Shown here in pieces: positions 9,301-17,042 of a DNA stretch of 64,000 bases. Where the stretch lies: contig NZ_JHXX01000005.1 of the NCBI RefSeq assembly GCF_000621605.1, positions 167,113 to 231,112 of the forward strand, in the 5' to 3' direction. Source of the stretch: Butyrivibrio sp. MC2021. Its GTDB lineage: Bacteria; Bacillota; Clostridia; Lachnospirales; Lachnospiraceae. The position numbers and the translations under genes were made by a program. Position 1 is the first letter of the stretch. Each line of letters begins with the position of its first letter. The notes under the pieces are model-generated. The model did not search any database, was not told the origin of the DNA, and worked only from the letters and a program-made list of their open reading frames with translations.

Positions 9301-10162
9301 CATGAATGAGCAGTACTACACCAACGATCCTACAGATGTAACCATCACAGAAATCAACGTAGATGACCTTGTTACCCGTGACGTATCTGTAACCCGTGAC
9401 GGAAGCCTCAGAAAGCTCAACAGCGAGACTGATTACAGGGTAAACAGACAGGGTGACAACACCAGCTGGAAGACCTATACCTACAACGTAGACAGACTCA
9501 ATTTTGATAAAGACGGTGTTTACTCTGTAACTCTTTACACCAAGGACAGAGCCACCAACGAGATGGACAACAAGAGCAGAGATGCTGAGATCGAGTTCGC
9601 TGTTGATAAGACAGCTCCCAGTATCGTAGTTGCGGACATCGAAGAGCACGGAATCTACAAGGAAGAGTCCCATTCCTTCAATGTTGACGTAACAGACAAC
9701 ATGGGCATTGTGAGCTTCACGGTTTACAACAACGGTAAGGCTGTAGACAGCTTCACGGGAAAAGAGCTTGAGGCAGACGGAAACGTTGAGACCATCACTC
9801 TTAAAGAGAGCAAAGAACCTCAGAACATCACTCTTATTGCCAAGGACATAGCAGGCAACAAGCAGACTCTTGTTTTCACAGACGTAATGATCTCAACCAA
9901 GGAGATCAAGACAGCGGAGACTCCTACCAGCAGTAAGCCAAGCACTACTCCGGCTACAGCTGAGCAGCCCATCACTGTAACAGGCACAAACGACCAGGAA
10001 AATAACGACACAGAAAATGCCACAACCGGCATCTCCGGCGAGATCGACAAGAAAGAGTTCCCTTACAAGAAAGTGGGAGCTGTGGCAATGGCACTGGCAT
10101 GCGTTGCAGCCGCAGGCGGAGCAGGATTCATGATCCGCAGAAGAAAACAGAAGAAAGCGTAA
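6392..10162 (+). CDS. Large exported surface protein with acidic/serine-rich stalk and C-terminal membrane anchor
   Basis: A 1256-residue protein. ATG 6392 has an ideal AGGAGG 5 bp upstream. A signal peptide (about 1-34) is followed by ~195 residues of Glu, Asp, Ser and Ala repeats (for example DASSSASSDDSADASSSASS), a probable extended stalk. The middle and C-terminal parts contain several beta-sandwich-like segments with motifs such as YTLEATVMDLAGNETKETL and LIAKDIAGNKQTL, typical of Ig-like repeats in Gram-positive adhesins. The C-terminus has a hydrophobic helix (VGAVAMALACVAAAGGAGFMI) and a positively charged tail RRRKQKKA, as in sortase substrates, but no LPXTG or obvious variant, so it is probably membrane-anchored. 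Its ligand is unknown. Confidence 0.85.
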   Translation: MKFESMKSFFGKRLITVLLVPAILTCNFTAIHASADETIAAMAEAESEESSQENAEETPEENTEENHEEQSDDSAQDQGEESQDNSEGGDNYEESDESSDSGEGSEEGENSEGEDASSTGASTEEGDNTDSGEGASTGASSDNSGSDSSTDATSADSADASSSASSDDSADASSSASSEEAADAASSASSDEEWEDEDVSENSEGDVSENDSEDEEEEDEIAFTSEEDVFENFELSIVYYFDGSNVTTKVCFPRDCIKDRDFSLKGVSGEGKVHSLFTIGRINSSYEEEGSYYIYTFEGFVKSSDVYVVAHKILSYANYGHNRVTYEFRDKVKKLEDYSPYPSLEELDFGDEPEEVQEDEEGGEGGTTDETYDNTQLFYINPSQLKSDYLTYSISYMNHSDDACVFSQFDGEDGWGESLSVDYIENMKTGEVVSNAFGELPEGMMPLTPLKVVYAIKPRDTGSINAHLMARPGGPSTHCKIIANTDGNTSMNIVNIDGVYPVTDVVKAAEEKNDDNLTLTAGNTIVINTEGTCLTARATDDHIKDIEYITYNFRGNRKDCIDQRYDFSADQKSSVRNVEGNTKQITANIGFSEPGEYIITNVKGKDYAENESIDENFSTVKVLYAPNAPVLSLDSLHPEPMIEDGEKIYEFGTEVTMQVKISGGIIFTDDRFVEMVKSCIKAKCDVECGNSGKAYDYDVTDVSYANGVNSATIHFRGTGKYVVSVSSGNVTDDCGTAIICDGVSGDTFTIEPEVPNAAKKTVQKSAPKNGFYYNEAVIESVVFDRKNIEKYIYIENIEAGLPTKTPKLEFETAGKQTIAKAVMDEDGRYCFKICYRRRKHSKVVEMEFDTYVIDRKAPFVSFTEVENFSANNGKVAPVINCTDENMDKKVTSIRVIGSNNGEVQLKNSVSESMDGIIISCADFARDKKTDDLYTLEATVMDLAGNETKETLVFSVNRFGSVFVLGEDTKAMNEQYYTNDPTDVTITEINVDDLVTRDVSVTRDGSLRKLNSETDYRVNRQGDNTSWKTYTYNVDRLNFDKDGVYSVTLYTKDRATNEMDNKSRDAEIEFAVDKTAPSIVVADIEEHGIYKEESHSFNVDVTDNMGIVSFTVYNNGKAVDSFTGKELEADGNVETITLKESKEPQNITLIAKDIAGNKQTLVFTDVMISTKEIKTAETPTSSKPSTTPATAEQPITVTGTNDQENNDTENATTGISGEIDKKEFPYKKVGAVAMALACVAAAGGAGFMIRRRKQKKA

Positions 10163-10174
10163 GCTTTATATTTG

Positions 10175-10210
10175 AGAAAGTGAGGCCTTAGACCTCACTT
10201 TCTTTGCTTT
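10175..10210 (+). terminator. Rho-independent terminator after the large surface protein
   Basis: The stem GAGAAAGTGAGG pairs with CCTCACTTTCT around CCTTAGA, followed by TTGCTTT. Confidence 0.8.
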
Positions 10211-10271
10211 ACGATGGGGGACATTGATGTTATTATGTTGGGGAAATTCTGAAGAAAGTTATGTTGGGAAA

Positions 10272-10328
10272 ATGAGAATAAAAGGATTGTTTAAGACAGG
10301 TTTGGCCACGGCTCTGGCTTATCACTGA
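10272..10328 (+). pseudogene. Signal-peptide-like remnant
   Basis: An 18-codon frame reads MRIKGLFKTGLATALAYH and then stops. Its start resembles the signal peptide of the Ig-like protein at 4294 (MKIKGLSKAVLAMVMAAA). It lies between a terminator and the next gene. It is probably the decayed 5' end of another surface-protein gene. A functional small peptide is possible but unsupported. Confidence 0.35.
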
Positions 10329-10364
10329 CCAAAAATATTAAGATTGTTCCATAGGAGGCAAAAG

Positions 10365-11324
10365 ATGAAAATAGTAGTTGCAGATACAGACAGCATCGGA
10401 TCAGATATGGACTACAGTATCTATGACGAGCTGGGAGAAGTAGTTTATTATGAGGACAAAGTAACAGAAGAAAACGCCAAGGAAAGGCTCAAAGGCGCAC
10501 GGATCCTGATGATCAACAAGAGTCAGATCACGGACAAACTCCTGGATGATGCTCCTGACCTTGAGCTTATCTGCGAATTCGCAACGGGCTTTGATAACGC
10601 CAATATTCCCGCCTGCGACAGGCACGGAGTCAAGGTGGCCAACGTGGTGAATTACTCCACCGCGTCAGTGGCACAGCACACCTTCGCAATGCTTTTTTAC
10701 CTGATGGAAAATCTCCGTCACTACGACGAGTTTGTCAAAAGAGGCGACTATGCGGCCCAGTCCCATTTTTGCTGCCTGGATATTCCATTCGAGGAGCTGG
10801 ATGGCAAGACCTACGGTATCGTGGGAATGGGAAATATCGGCAGGAAGGTGGCACAGATCGCCACTGCCTACGGAGCAAAGGTTATATTCTATGCTTCCTC
10901 AGGTAGCAGCGACTGCACCGATTATGAGCAGGTCAGCTTTGATGAGCTTCTAAGGAGAAGTGATGTAATCTCCCTTCACTGCCCTTTGAGTGACAGAACC
11001 CGCAATCTCTTTAACAAAGACGCTTTTGACAAAATGAAGAAAAATGCGATCCTTATAAATGTTGCCAGAGGCGCCGTAGTCAGCGAGCAGGATCTTTTCG
11101 ATGCGTTGGATCAGGGAAAGATAAAGGCAGCAGGCCTTGATGTTCTGAGCCCCGAGCCCATGGCCAAGGATTCGCCCCTTCTTAAGATTCAGGACAGCGG
11201 AAAACTTATCGTGACACCGCACCTTGCCTGGGCCAGCACCGAAGCCCGCACCAGATGCCTTATGGAAGTTAAGAAAAACGCTCAGGCCTGGATGAACGGC
11301 ACTCCCAGGAATTTAGTGAACTGA
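10365..11324 (+). CDS. NAD-dependent D-2-hydroxyacid dehydrogenase (glycerate/hydroxypyruvate-type)
   Basis: ATG 10365 is preferred over a TTG at 10344 because AGGAGG lies 7 bp upstream of it. The 319-residue protein has the family layout: an N-terminal catalytic half, a Rossmann motif GMGNIG, the signature NVARGAVVSEQDLFDAL, an acidic active-site segment around LDVLSPEP, and the catalytic histidine in TPHLAW. It oxidises or reduces a 2-hydroxyacid/2-ketoacid pair with NAD(H) in the cytoplasm. The PHLAWAS form is common in glycerate dehydrogenases, but glyoxylate or another 2-ketoacid could be the substrate. It appears monocistronic, between a terminator and the promoter of the GH25 gene. Confidence 0.88.
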   Translation: MKIVVADTDSIGSDMDYSIYDELGEVVYYEDKVTEENAKERLKGARILMINKSQITDKLLDDAPDLELICEFATGFDNANIPACDRHGVKVANVVNYSTASVAQHTFAMLFYLMENLRHYDEFVKRGDYAAQSHFCCLDIPFEELDGKTYGIVGMGNIGRKVAQIATAYGAKVIFYASSGSSDCTDYEQVSFDELLRRSDVISLHCPLSDRTRNLFNKDAFDKMKKNAILINVARGAVVSEQDLFDALDQGKIKAAGLDVLSPEPMAKDSPLLKIQDSGKLIVTPHLAWASTEARTRCLMEVKKNAQAWMNGTPRNLVN

Positions 11325-11341
11325 CAGTCATTTATTTTACA

Positions 11342-11371
11342 TTGACCTTATGTAAAGCTCTCCCGTATAAT
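11342..11371 (+). promoter_or_regulatory. Sigma-A-type promoter for the GH25 lysozyme gene
   Basis: TTGACC (11342-11347), an 18-bp spacer and TATAAT (11366-11371), 40 bp upstream of ATG 11412. Confidence 0.7.
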
Positions 11372-11411
11372 ATTTGTTAAGAAATGTTTAACAATATTGC
11401 GGGGGAGTATT

Positions 11412-12869
11412 ATGTTGGGAAAAATAGGGAAGAAACTATTATCTTCAGGAATGCTGCTTTCATGTGTGGCACTCCTTTCTTTTTCGCCTGCGGCGGCTGT
11501 ACATTCACAGGCAAGAGGCGCTGAAGTAGCTGTGGGAATCGATGTTTCCAAGTATCAGGGAGGCATCAACTGGCAGCAGGTCAGAAACTCAGGCGTTCGT
11601 TTCGCCATGATCAGAGTAGGTACCACCAAAAAGGGACTGGATGAACAGTTCGTCAACAATATAAACGGAGCAAATGCAGCGGGAGTAAGGACCGGTGTTT
11701 ATATCTATTCCTATGCCACAACTCCGGAGCAGGCAGCAGCGGAGGCCAATCAGGTTCTTGCCTGGATCGCGCCCTACGCCATCACCTTCCCGGTGGCAAT
11801 AGATATAGAGGACTCCTGCCAGAAGGGCCTTAGTGCGGTGCAGCTTCAGGCCATCGCCGACACCTTCTGCGGCATCATCAACGCCAACGGCTATGAGCCC
11901 ATGGTTTATTCCAATAAGAACTGGTTCCAGAACAGAATGCCCAATGTGGCTTCCGCCAAATGGATAGCTCAGTACGGTCCTGTCTGCGAATATGCCGGCG
12001 AGTATGCTATGTGGCAGTCTTCAAGCCGCGGCAGCTTTGCGGGAATCGCAGGAAGGGTTGATGTTAACCACCTTTATTCAGACTATTTTTCAAGGATAAT
12101 AGGTGAGGGCTTCAACAGCTGGGGCGGACATACCTTCTACTATCACAACTGGCGCAAGACCTATGGCTGGATCAATCTTGAGACCGGTAGATATCATGCC
12201 GAGGCCAACGGCTTTATCCAGACCGGCTGGTTCCAGGACGAAAGCGGTATCTACTACCTTGATCCCAATGAGGGAGGCCGCGCCAAGACAGGATTTGCGG
12301 ATATCGACGGAGCTCGTTTCTACTTTAATGAAAACGGTGTGAGATGTACCGGACTTCTTAATCTGGGAGGCCCTGTTTATTACGCAAATGCAGACGGTGT
12401 CTGCCAGAAGGGCTTTGTTACCCTGGAGGACGGTGTTCACTATTTTGGCGATGATTATGTAATGCTTGTGGGCCTTCAGCCTGTAGGGGATGCTTATTAT
12501 CTCTTCGGTGAAAACGGCGTGATGTTCACCGGATGGTCAGGAGATGTCAGTGCAAGATACTACTTTGGTCCCGACGGAAAAATGGTAAAGGGCTGGAATG
12601 CCATCGACGGCAAGTCCTTCTACTTCGGTGAGGACGGTCGCATGGTTCTTGGTCAGGCCGGAATCGGAGACGGCATCTACTATCTTGATCCCGCAGACGG
12701 CCACCAGGTTGTGGGCTGGGTACAGCAGCCCGACGGCTGGCACTACTACGACGCCAACAACGGCAAGATGCTGGCCAACGTGACAGCACTTCTTGATAAC
12801 GTAAACTGCACCTTCGACAAGAACGGTGTGCTGGTTGATCCCGCAGGCTGGACACCGGGACAGAAATAA
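11412..12869 (+). CDS. Secreted GH25 lysozyme with C-terminal cell-wall-binding repeats
   Basis: ATG 11412 follows GGGGGAG and gives a signal peptide (MLGKIGKKLLSSGMLLSCVALLSFSPAA, shown here only as its ends ML...PAA being relevant). The catalytic domain begins with GIDVSKYQGGINW near residue 40 and carries AIDIEDS, the Asp/Glu-containing active-site strand of GH25 muramidases, near residue 130. From about residue 240 to the end there are roughly ten aromatic/glycine repeats (such as FYFNENGVRCTG and YYFGPDGKMVKG) of the choline-binding/glucan-binding repeat type. It should cleave N-acetylmuramic-N-acetylglucosamine bonds in peptidoglycan outside the cell, for wall turnover or lysis of competitors. 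It has its own promoter and terminator. Confidence 0.93.
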   Translation: MLGKIGKKLLSSGMLLSCVALLSFSPAAAVHSQARGAEVAVGIDVSKYQGGINWQQVRNSGVRFAMIRVGTTKKGLDEQFVNNINGANAAGVRTGVYIYSYATTPEQAAAEANQVLAWIAPYAITFPVAIDIEDSCQKGLSAVQLQAIADTFCGIINANGYEPMVYSNKNWFQNRMPNVASAKWIAQYGPVCEYAGEYAMWQSSSRGSFAGIAGRVDVNHLYSDYFSRIIGEGFNSWGGHTFYYHNWRKTYGWINLETGRYHAEANGFIQTGWFQDESGIYYLDPNEGGRAKTGFADIDGARFYFNENGVRCTGLLNLGGPVYYANADGVCQKGFVTLEDGVHYFGDDYVMLVGLQPVGDAYYLFGENGVMFTGWSGDVSARYYFGPDGKMVKGWNAIDGKSFYFGEDGRMVLGQAGIGDGIYYLDPADGHQVVGWVQQPDGWHYYDANNGKMLANVTALLDNVNCTFDKNGVLVDPAGWTPGQK

Positions 12870-12880
12870 CATAGAATTGG

Positions 12881-12922
12881 GTCAGGCTACTGTAGATTGC
12901 TATAGTACCTGACTCTTTTTTT
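12881..12922 (+). terminator. Rho-independent terminator after the GH25 lysozyme gene
   Basis: GTCAGG...CCTGAC (12881-12913) with inner pairing of TACTGTAG and CTATAGTA, followed by a run of T (CTTTTTTT). Confidence 0.9.
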
Positions 12923-13024
12923 GTGTGAACGGTATCGAGCTCATTCGGAGGCCCTACTCTGCTTATTATGTTTTTGTCAAAAGAGCCACAGTTGTCAGAT
13001 ACAATGGTAACTAAATAGCTCTCT

Positions 13025-13052
13025 TTGACTTATAGTTCATTTGTGATAGAAT
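13025..13052 (+). promoter_or_regulatory. Promoter of the UDP-sugar pyrophosphorylase gene
   Basis: TTGACT (13025-13030), a 16-bp spacer and TAGAAT (13047-13052) with an extended -10 TG two bases upstream. Confidence 0.55.
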
Positions 13053-13109
13053 AAATCGGTTGATTTTAAAAAAGCGCTTATGACACATTCAATAGGAAAG
13101 GAAATAGCT

Positions 13110-14339
13110 ATGAATTACGGGGAAGCAAAAGCAAAGCTTGAAAAATTCGGGCAGACACATGTACTTAAGTACTATGATGAGCTCACAGAGGCTGAGAAGG
13201 CAGAACTTCTTCAGCAGATAGAGGAGACAGATTTCGCGGTTCTTGAGAACTGCAAGCTCCTGGGCAAGGGCGGAGAAAGAGGAGTGTTCGAGCCTCTTGC
13301 TGCTATGCAGGTGAGTGAGATCGAGGCAAGAAAAGAGGAGTTTGAGAAGGCCGGAGTAGAGGCACTTAAGGCCGGCAAAGTTGCTGCATGTCTTCTTGCA
13401 GGCGGCATGGGCACAAGACTTGGCTCAGACAACCCCAAGGGAATGTATGACATCGGACTTACCAAGCCCGTTTATATTTTCCAGAGAATCATCGAGAACC
13501 TTCTTGATACAGTGAAGGCTGCAGGCGGCAGCTACATCAGACTCTTTATCATGACCAGTGAAAAGAACAATGATGCCACTATCGGCTTCCTGAAGGAGCA
13601 CAACTTCTTCGGATATCCTGAGGAGAAGATCACTTTCTTCAAGCAGGACATGGCTCCCGCTTCCGATTACGACGGAAAGGTTTATATGGAAGGCAAGGGC
13701 AGAATCTCCACATCTCCCAACGGCAACGCAGGCTGGTATTCATCCATGCTTAAGGCAGGCCTTCGTGACCTGATCCTCAAGGAAGGTATTGAGTGGATCG
13801 ATATTTTTGCAGTGGACAACGTTCTTCAGAGAATCGCAGATCCCTGCTTCGTTGGTGCAACTGTAAGCGCAGGCGTTGACTGCGGCGCCAAGGTTGTAAG
13901 AAAGAACGCTCCCGATGAGAAGGTAGGCGTTATGTGTCTTGAGGATGGCAAGCCTTCAATCGTTGAGTACTACGAGCTTTCACAGGAGATGGCTGATGCC
14001 AAGGACGAGAACGGTGATCCCGCTTACAACTTCGGCGTTATTCTTAACTATCTTTTCAACGAGAAGGCTCTTTACGAGATTTCACAGAACACACTTCCTC
14101 TTCACGTAGTTGAGAAGAAGATTCCTTATATCGATGAGAACGCAGAGCTGGTTAAGCCGGAGGCTCCCAACGGCTGCAAGTTTGAGCAGCTGGTTCTTGA
14201 TATGATCCATGAGCTTGATTCATGTCTTCCTTACGAGGTAGTAAGAGAGCACGAGTTCGCACCTATCAAGAATCCTACAGGAAAAGATTCTGTTGAGTCC
14301 GCAAGAGAGCTTTGCAAGCTTAACGGCATTGAACTGTGA
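13110..14339 (+). CDS. UDPGP-family nucleotidyltransferase (UDP-N-acetylglucosamine/UDP-glucose pyrophosphorylase type)
   Basis: ATG 13110 (after AGGAAAGGAAATAGCT) is preferred to the ATG at 13080. The 409-residue protein carries the UDPGP signature LLAGGMGTRLGSDNPKGM near residue 97, the uridine-binding and metal-binding core of the eukaryote-like family (UAP1/UGP), not the bacterial GalU or GlmU type. The reaction is UTP plus a sugar 1-phosphate giving UDP-sugar and pyrophosphate. The family contains both GlcNAc-1-P and Glc-1-P enzymes, and the sequence alone does not separate them. It is followed by galE, which epimerises UDP-glucose or UDP-GlcNAc, so together they supply UDP-sugars for envelope polymers or galactose use. 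Confidence 0.85.
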   Translation: MNYGEAKAKLEKFGQTHVLKYYDELTEAEKAELLQQIEETDFAVLENCKLLGKGGERGVFEPLAAMQVSEIEARKEEFEKAGVEALKAGKVAACLLAGGMGTRLGSDNPKGMYDIGLTKPVYIFQRIIENLLDTVKAAGGSYIRLFIMTSEKNNDATIGFLKEHNFFGYPEEKITFFKQDMAPASDYDGKVYMEGKGRISTSPNGNAGWYSSMLKAGLRDLILKEGIEWIDIFAVDNVLQRIADPCFVGATVSAGVDCGAKVVRKNAPDEKVGVMCLEDGKPSIVEYYELSQEMADAKDENGDPAYNFGVILNYLFNEKALYEISQNTLPLHVVEKKIPYIDENAELVKPEAPNGCKFEQLVLDMIHELDSCLPYEVVREHEFAPIKNPTGKDSVESARELCKLNGIEL

Positions 14340-14451
14340 TCTAACATTTCGACAGGTCTTGGTAACAAAAGAACGTTGCCATAGCGGCGTTGTATCACTA
14401 CAATAAGACAAAAGTAAACATAAAATTAGACTTGATAAAGAGAGGTAGAAA

Positions 14452-15468
14452 ATGGCTATTCTTGTTACAGGTGGCGCAGGCTACATCGGATCCCATACAG
14501 TAGTTGAACTGCAGAATGCAGGCTACGACGTTGTCGTTATGGACAACCTGGCTAATTCCAGCCAGAAGGTTATCGGCAGGGTAGAAGCCCTCACCGGTAA
14601 AAAAGTTCCTTTTTACGAGGCAGATATCAGAGACCGCGAGGGTCTTGAGAAGATCTTTTCCGCTGAAAAGATTGACAGTGTAATTCATTTCGCAGGACTT
14701 AAGGCCGTTGGCGAGTCAGTGGCCAAGCCCTGGGAGTACTACGATAACAATATTACAGGAACCCTTACACTGGTTGATGTTATGAGAAAGCATGGCTGCA
14801 AGAACATCATCTTCTCATCATCAGCAACAGTTTACGGCGATCCCGCGATTATCCCTATCACAGAGGAATGCCCTAAGGGAACCTGCACCAATCCTTACGG
14901 CTGGACCAAGTCCATGCTGGAGCAGGTGCTTACAGATATTCAGAAGGCCGATCCCGAGTGGAACGTGGTTCTCCTTCGTTACTTCAATCCTATCGGAGCC
15001 CACAAGTCAGGCACCATCGGTGAGAATCCTAACGGAATCCCCAACAACCTGATGCCTTACATCACACAGGTTGCAGTTGGCAAGCTTCCACAGCTCAGTG
15101 TTTTCGGTAACGATTATGACACTCCTGACGGCACCGGAGTTCGTGATTACATCCACGTTGTGGACCTGGCCCAGGGCCATGTTAAGGCTCTTAAGAAGCT
15201 TGAGCCCGGCAGCGGACTTAACATCTACAATCTTGGAACCGGCGTTGGCTACAGCGTTCTTGATATCGTCAATAACTTCCAGGAAGCCACAGGGGTTAAG
15301 ATCCCTTATGTGATCAAGGACAGACGTCCCGGGGACGTTGCAACCTGCTACTCCAATGCCGACAAGGCCAAGAGAGAGCTGGGCTGGACTGCAGAGAACG
15401 GAATCAAGGAAATGTGCGCTGATTCCTGGAGATGGCAGAGCCAGAATCCTAACGGATATGAGGATTGA
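14452..15468 (+). CDS. galE: UDP-glucose 4-epimerase
   Basis: The 338-residue length is typical for GalE. The NAD-binding motif GGAGYIGSH is at residues 7-15, the catalytic Ser/Tyr-Lys set appears as SSSATVYG and NPYGWTKSM, and the substrate loop region includes YFNPIGAH and [10 protein letters not shown]. The start ATG follows GAGAGG. It interconverts UDP-glucose and UDP-galactose (often also the N-acetyl forms) in the cytoplasm, in the Leloir pathway and for polysaccharide precursors. It follows the UDPGP-family pyrophosphorylase by 112 bp on the same strand and is closed by a terminator. Confidence 0.95.
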   Translation: MAILVTGGAGYIGSHTVVELQNAGYDVVVMDNLANSSQKVIGRVEALTGKKVPFYEADIRDREGLEKIFSAEKIDSVIHFAGLKAVGESVAKPWEYYDNNITGTLTLVDVMRKHGCKNIIFSSSATVYGDPAIIPITEECPKGTCTNPYGWTKSMLEQVLTDIQKADPEWNVVLLRYFNPIGAHKSGTIGENPNGIPNNLMPYITQVAVGKLPQLSVFGNDYDTPDGTGVRDYIHVVDLAQGHVKALKKLEPGSGLNIYNLGTGVGYSVLDIVNNFQEATGVKIPYVIKDRRPGDVATCYSNADKAKRELGWTAENGIKEMCADSWRWQSQNPNGYED

Positions 15469-15520
15469 GCCTTAACAAAATTAAAGTTTTGACCGATATA
15501 ATAAGCGATAAAAGGTAATA

Positions 15521-15566
15521 AAACGAAATGCTTACATGCTTGCATAGTAAGCATTTTGTTTTAATT
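15521..15566 (+). terminator. Rho-independent terminator after galE
   Basis: AAACGAAATGCTTAC pairs with GTAAGCATTTTGTTT around an 11-nt loop; the T tract overlaps the 3' arm. Confidence 0.8.
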
Positions 15567-15622
15567 CCCGTATATCGCCTAAAACTGGGGGAGTATTTGG
15601 GGATAACAGGAAAGAGGTAAAT

Positions 15623-16432
15623 ATGTATCGAATCGAATGTGATACCCATACTCATACTTTTTATTCAAGGCATGCCTACTCCACTATTGAGGAGAACGTG
15701 AAGGCGGCCAAGAAGGCGGGCTTAAAGCTCCTGGCCAGCACCGATCATTTCAGCGATATGCTTTATGCGGATTATAAAAATATAAAGAACTACCAGTATT
15801 TCTTTGGTGTGGACCAGTGGCCCAGGGAGTGGCACAAGGTGACTCTCCTTCGGGGCTGCGAAGCTGATGTGGTGGACCTGGAGGGACATCTTTTCGGCCA
15901 TGACATCATCTGCCCGGAATCCATAATCGGGGACCCCTACGAGGGTGACCCTACCCTGCAGGAGCTGGTTTTCAAAAAGATGGACTTTGTCATTGCCAGC
16001 GTCCATTCCAAGCGTTTTGCGGAAGGGGCGGGCATTGCCAGGACCACGGAGATGTATCTGAAGATCCTGGAGAATCCGAAGGTGTACTTCATCGGACACA
16101 TCGGACGGGCGGGAGTTGCTTTCGACATGGACACGGTCCTTAACCGGGTAAAAGAGCTCCACAAAGCCATCGAGATCAACGAGCACAGCTTTGTGTGGGA
16201 GGGAGACCACCAGGAGCTCTGCGCCAAAATCGCCGAGAGGTGCGCAGAGCTTGGGGTCAAGATCTGCGTCAACACCGATGCCCACATCGCCTGCGACATC
16301 GGCAAATTCGACAGAGCCCTGAAAGTGCTGGAGACCGTGCACTTCCCGGAGGAGCTGATAATCAATCACTCAAGAGAGAGCTTTATCAGCGGCCTCAGTG
16401 CCAGCGGAGTATTACCAAGGCCGATACTGTGA
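15623..16432 (+). CDS. PHP-domain phosphoesterase
   Basis: A 269-residue stand-alone PHP protein. The N-terminal metal motif is DTHTHTFYSRHAYST, followed by STDHFSD, GCEADV, ASVHSK, IGHIGR and NTDAH. These supply the His/Asp/Glu ligands of the trinuclear metal site. The pattern is closest to YcdX-type hydrolases; histidinol phosphatase of the HisK type is a less likely alternative as there are no his genes here. It probably hydrolyses a small phosphorylated metabolite in the cytoplasm; substrate unknown. ATG 15623 has GGAAAGAGG upstream, and a terminator precedes and follows the gene. Confidence 0.85.
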   Translation: MYRIECDTHTHTFYSRHAYSTIEENVKAAKKAGLKLLASTDHFSDMLYADYKNIKNYQYFFGVDQWPREWHKVTLLRGCEADVVDLEGHLFGHDIICPESIIGDPYEGDPTLQELVFKKMDFVIASVHSKRFAEGAGIARTTEMYLKILENPKVYFIGHIGRAGVAFDMDTVLNRVKELHKAIEINEHSFVWEGDHQELCAKIAERCAELGVKICVNTDAHIACDIGKFDRALKVLETVHFPEELIINHSRESFISGLSASGVLPRPIL

Positions 16433-16519
16433 GGAATATTGTTTAGTTGGCTCCCCTTCCGCCCTTCATAACCTCCCGCATCAAAATCCATTGTCCCAAC
16501 CTTCCCGATTGTATATAAT

Positions 16520-16560
16520 TGTGGCTGAGTGTGCACAAAGCATACCCAGCCAATTTTTTT
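16520..16560 (+). terminator. Rho-independent terminator after the PHP gene
   Basis: GGCTGAGTGTGC pairs with GCATACCCAGCC around ACAAA, followed by AATTTTTTT. Confidence 0.85.
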
Positions 16561-16574
16561 ACCGGAGAGCAATA

Positions 16575-16661
16575 ATGCTAAAAGAGTATAGGAAGATAAT
16601 AAAAGAACTAATGGGACCGGAACAAAATGTATCTGGTAAAGGAAAAGGGAGAATACAATAA
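16575..16661 (+). CDS. Possible 28-residue small protein
   Basis: An ATG at 16575 with GGAGAG 6-8 bp upstream opens a 28-codon basic frame beginning MLKEYRKIIKEL and ending KGKGRIQ. It starts just after a terminator T-run and ends 18 bp before the next gene. Coding is uncertain; it could be leader sequence of the downstream gene. Confidence 0.25.
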   Translation: MLKEYRKIIKELMGPEQNVSGKGKGRIQ

Positions 16662-16679
16662 ATTATTTGGAGAAAAATT

Positions 16680-16949
16680 ATGTTTAGACTTTGGGTAAAA
16701 CTTATAGATAACAACCACCTTCTGCGTGACACTGTGATCTGCGACGATACAGTAGACACCAGAACTCACAAGGTGATGAATTCCATAGAAAAGGCCTGCT
16801 ACGAGCTGGACCTCTCCAAGCCCATCTGGCTTGATAACATCGTCAAGGACTTCCAGCTCCACAACAAATGCCGCTTCGGCAAGGACGCTTTCATAGAAGA
16901 AATCTCTTTTGACTACATGGAAATCCAGGTCCTGGAGGAGGACTATTAA
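16680..16949 (+). CDS. Conserved-looking small protein of unknown function
   Basis: An 89-residue cytoplasmic protein starting MFRLWVKLIDNNHLLRDTVI, with GGAG 9 bp before the ATG. It is mixed alpha/beta, slightly acidic, with no membrane segment, metal motif or known catalytic signature. The compact length, clear ribosome site and host-like codon use support a real gene. I do not recognise a family with certainty. It stands between the PHP gene and htrA with no obvious operon partner. Confidence 0.65.
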   Translation: MFRLWVKLIDNNHLLRDTVICDDTVDTRTHKVMNSIEKACYELDLSKPIWLDNIVKDFQLHNKCRFGKDAFIEEISFDYMEIQVLEEDY

Positions 16950-17042
16950 ATTTCTTAATTTTTATATTAGATTTGCAACACAATTTCTTCACAAACTGCC
17001 TCTATACTTTAAGTCATAATCGAAAGGAAGAGGTGATATACC

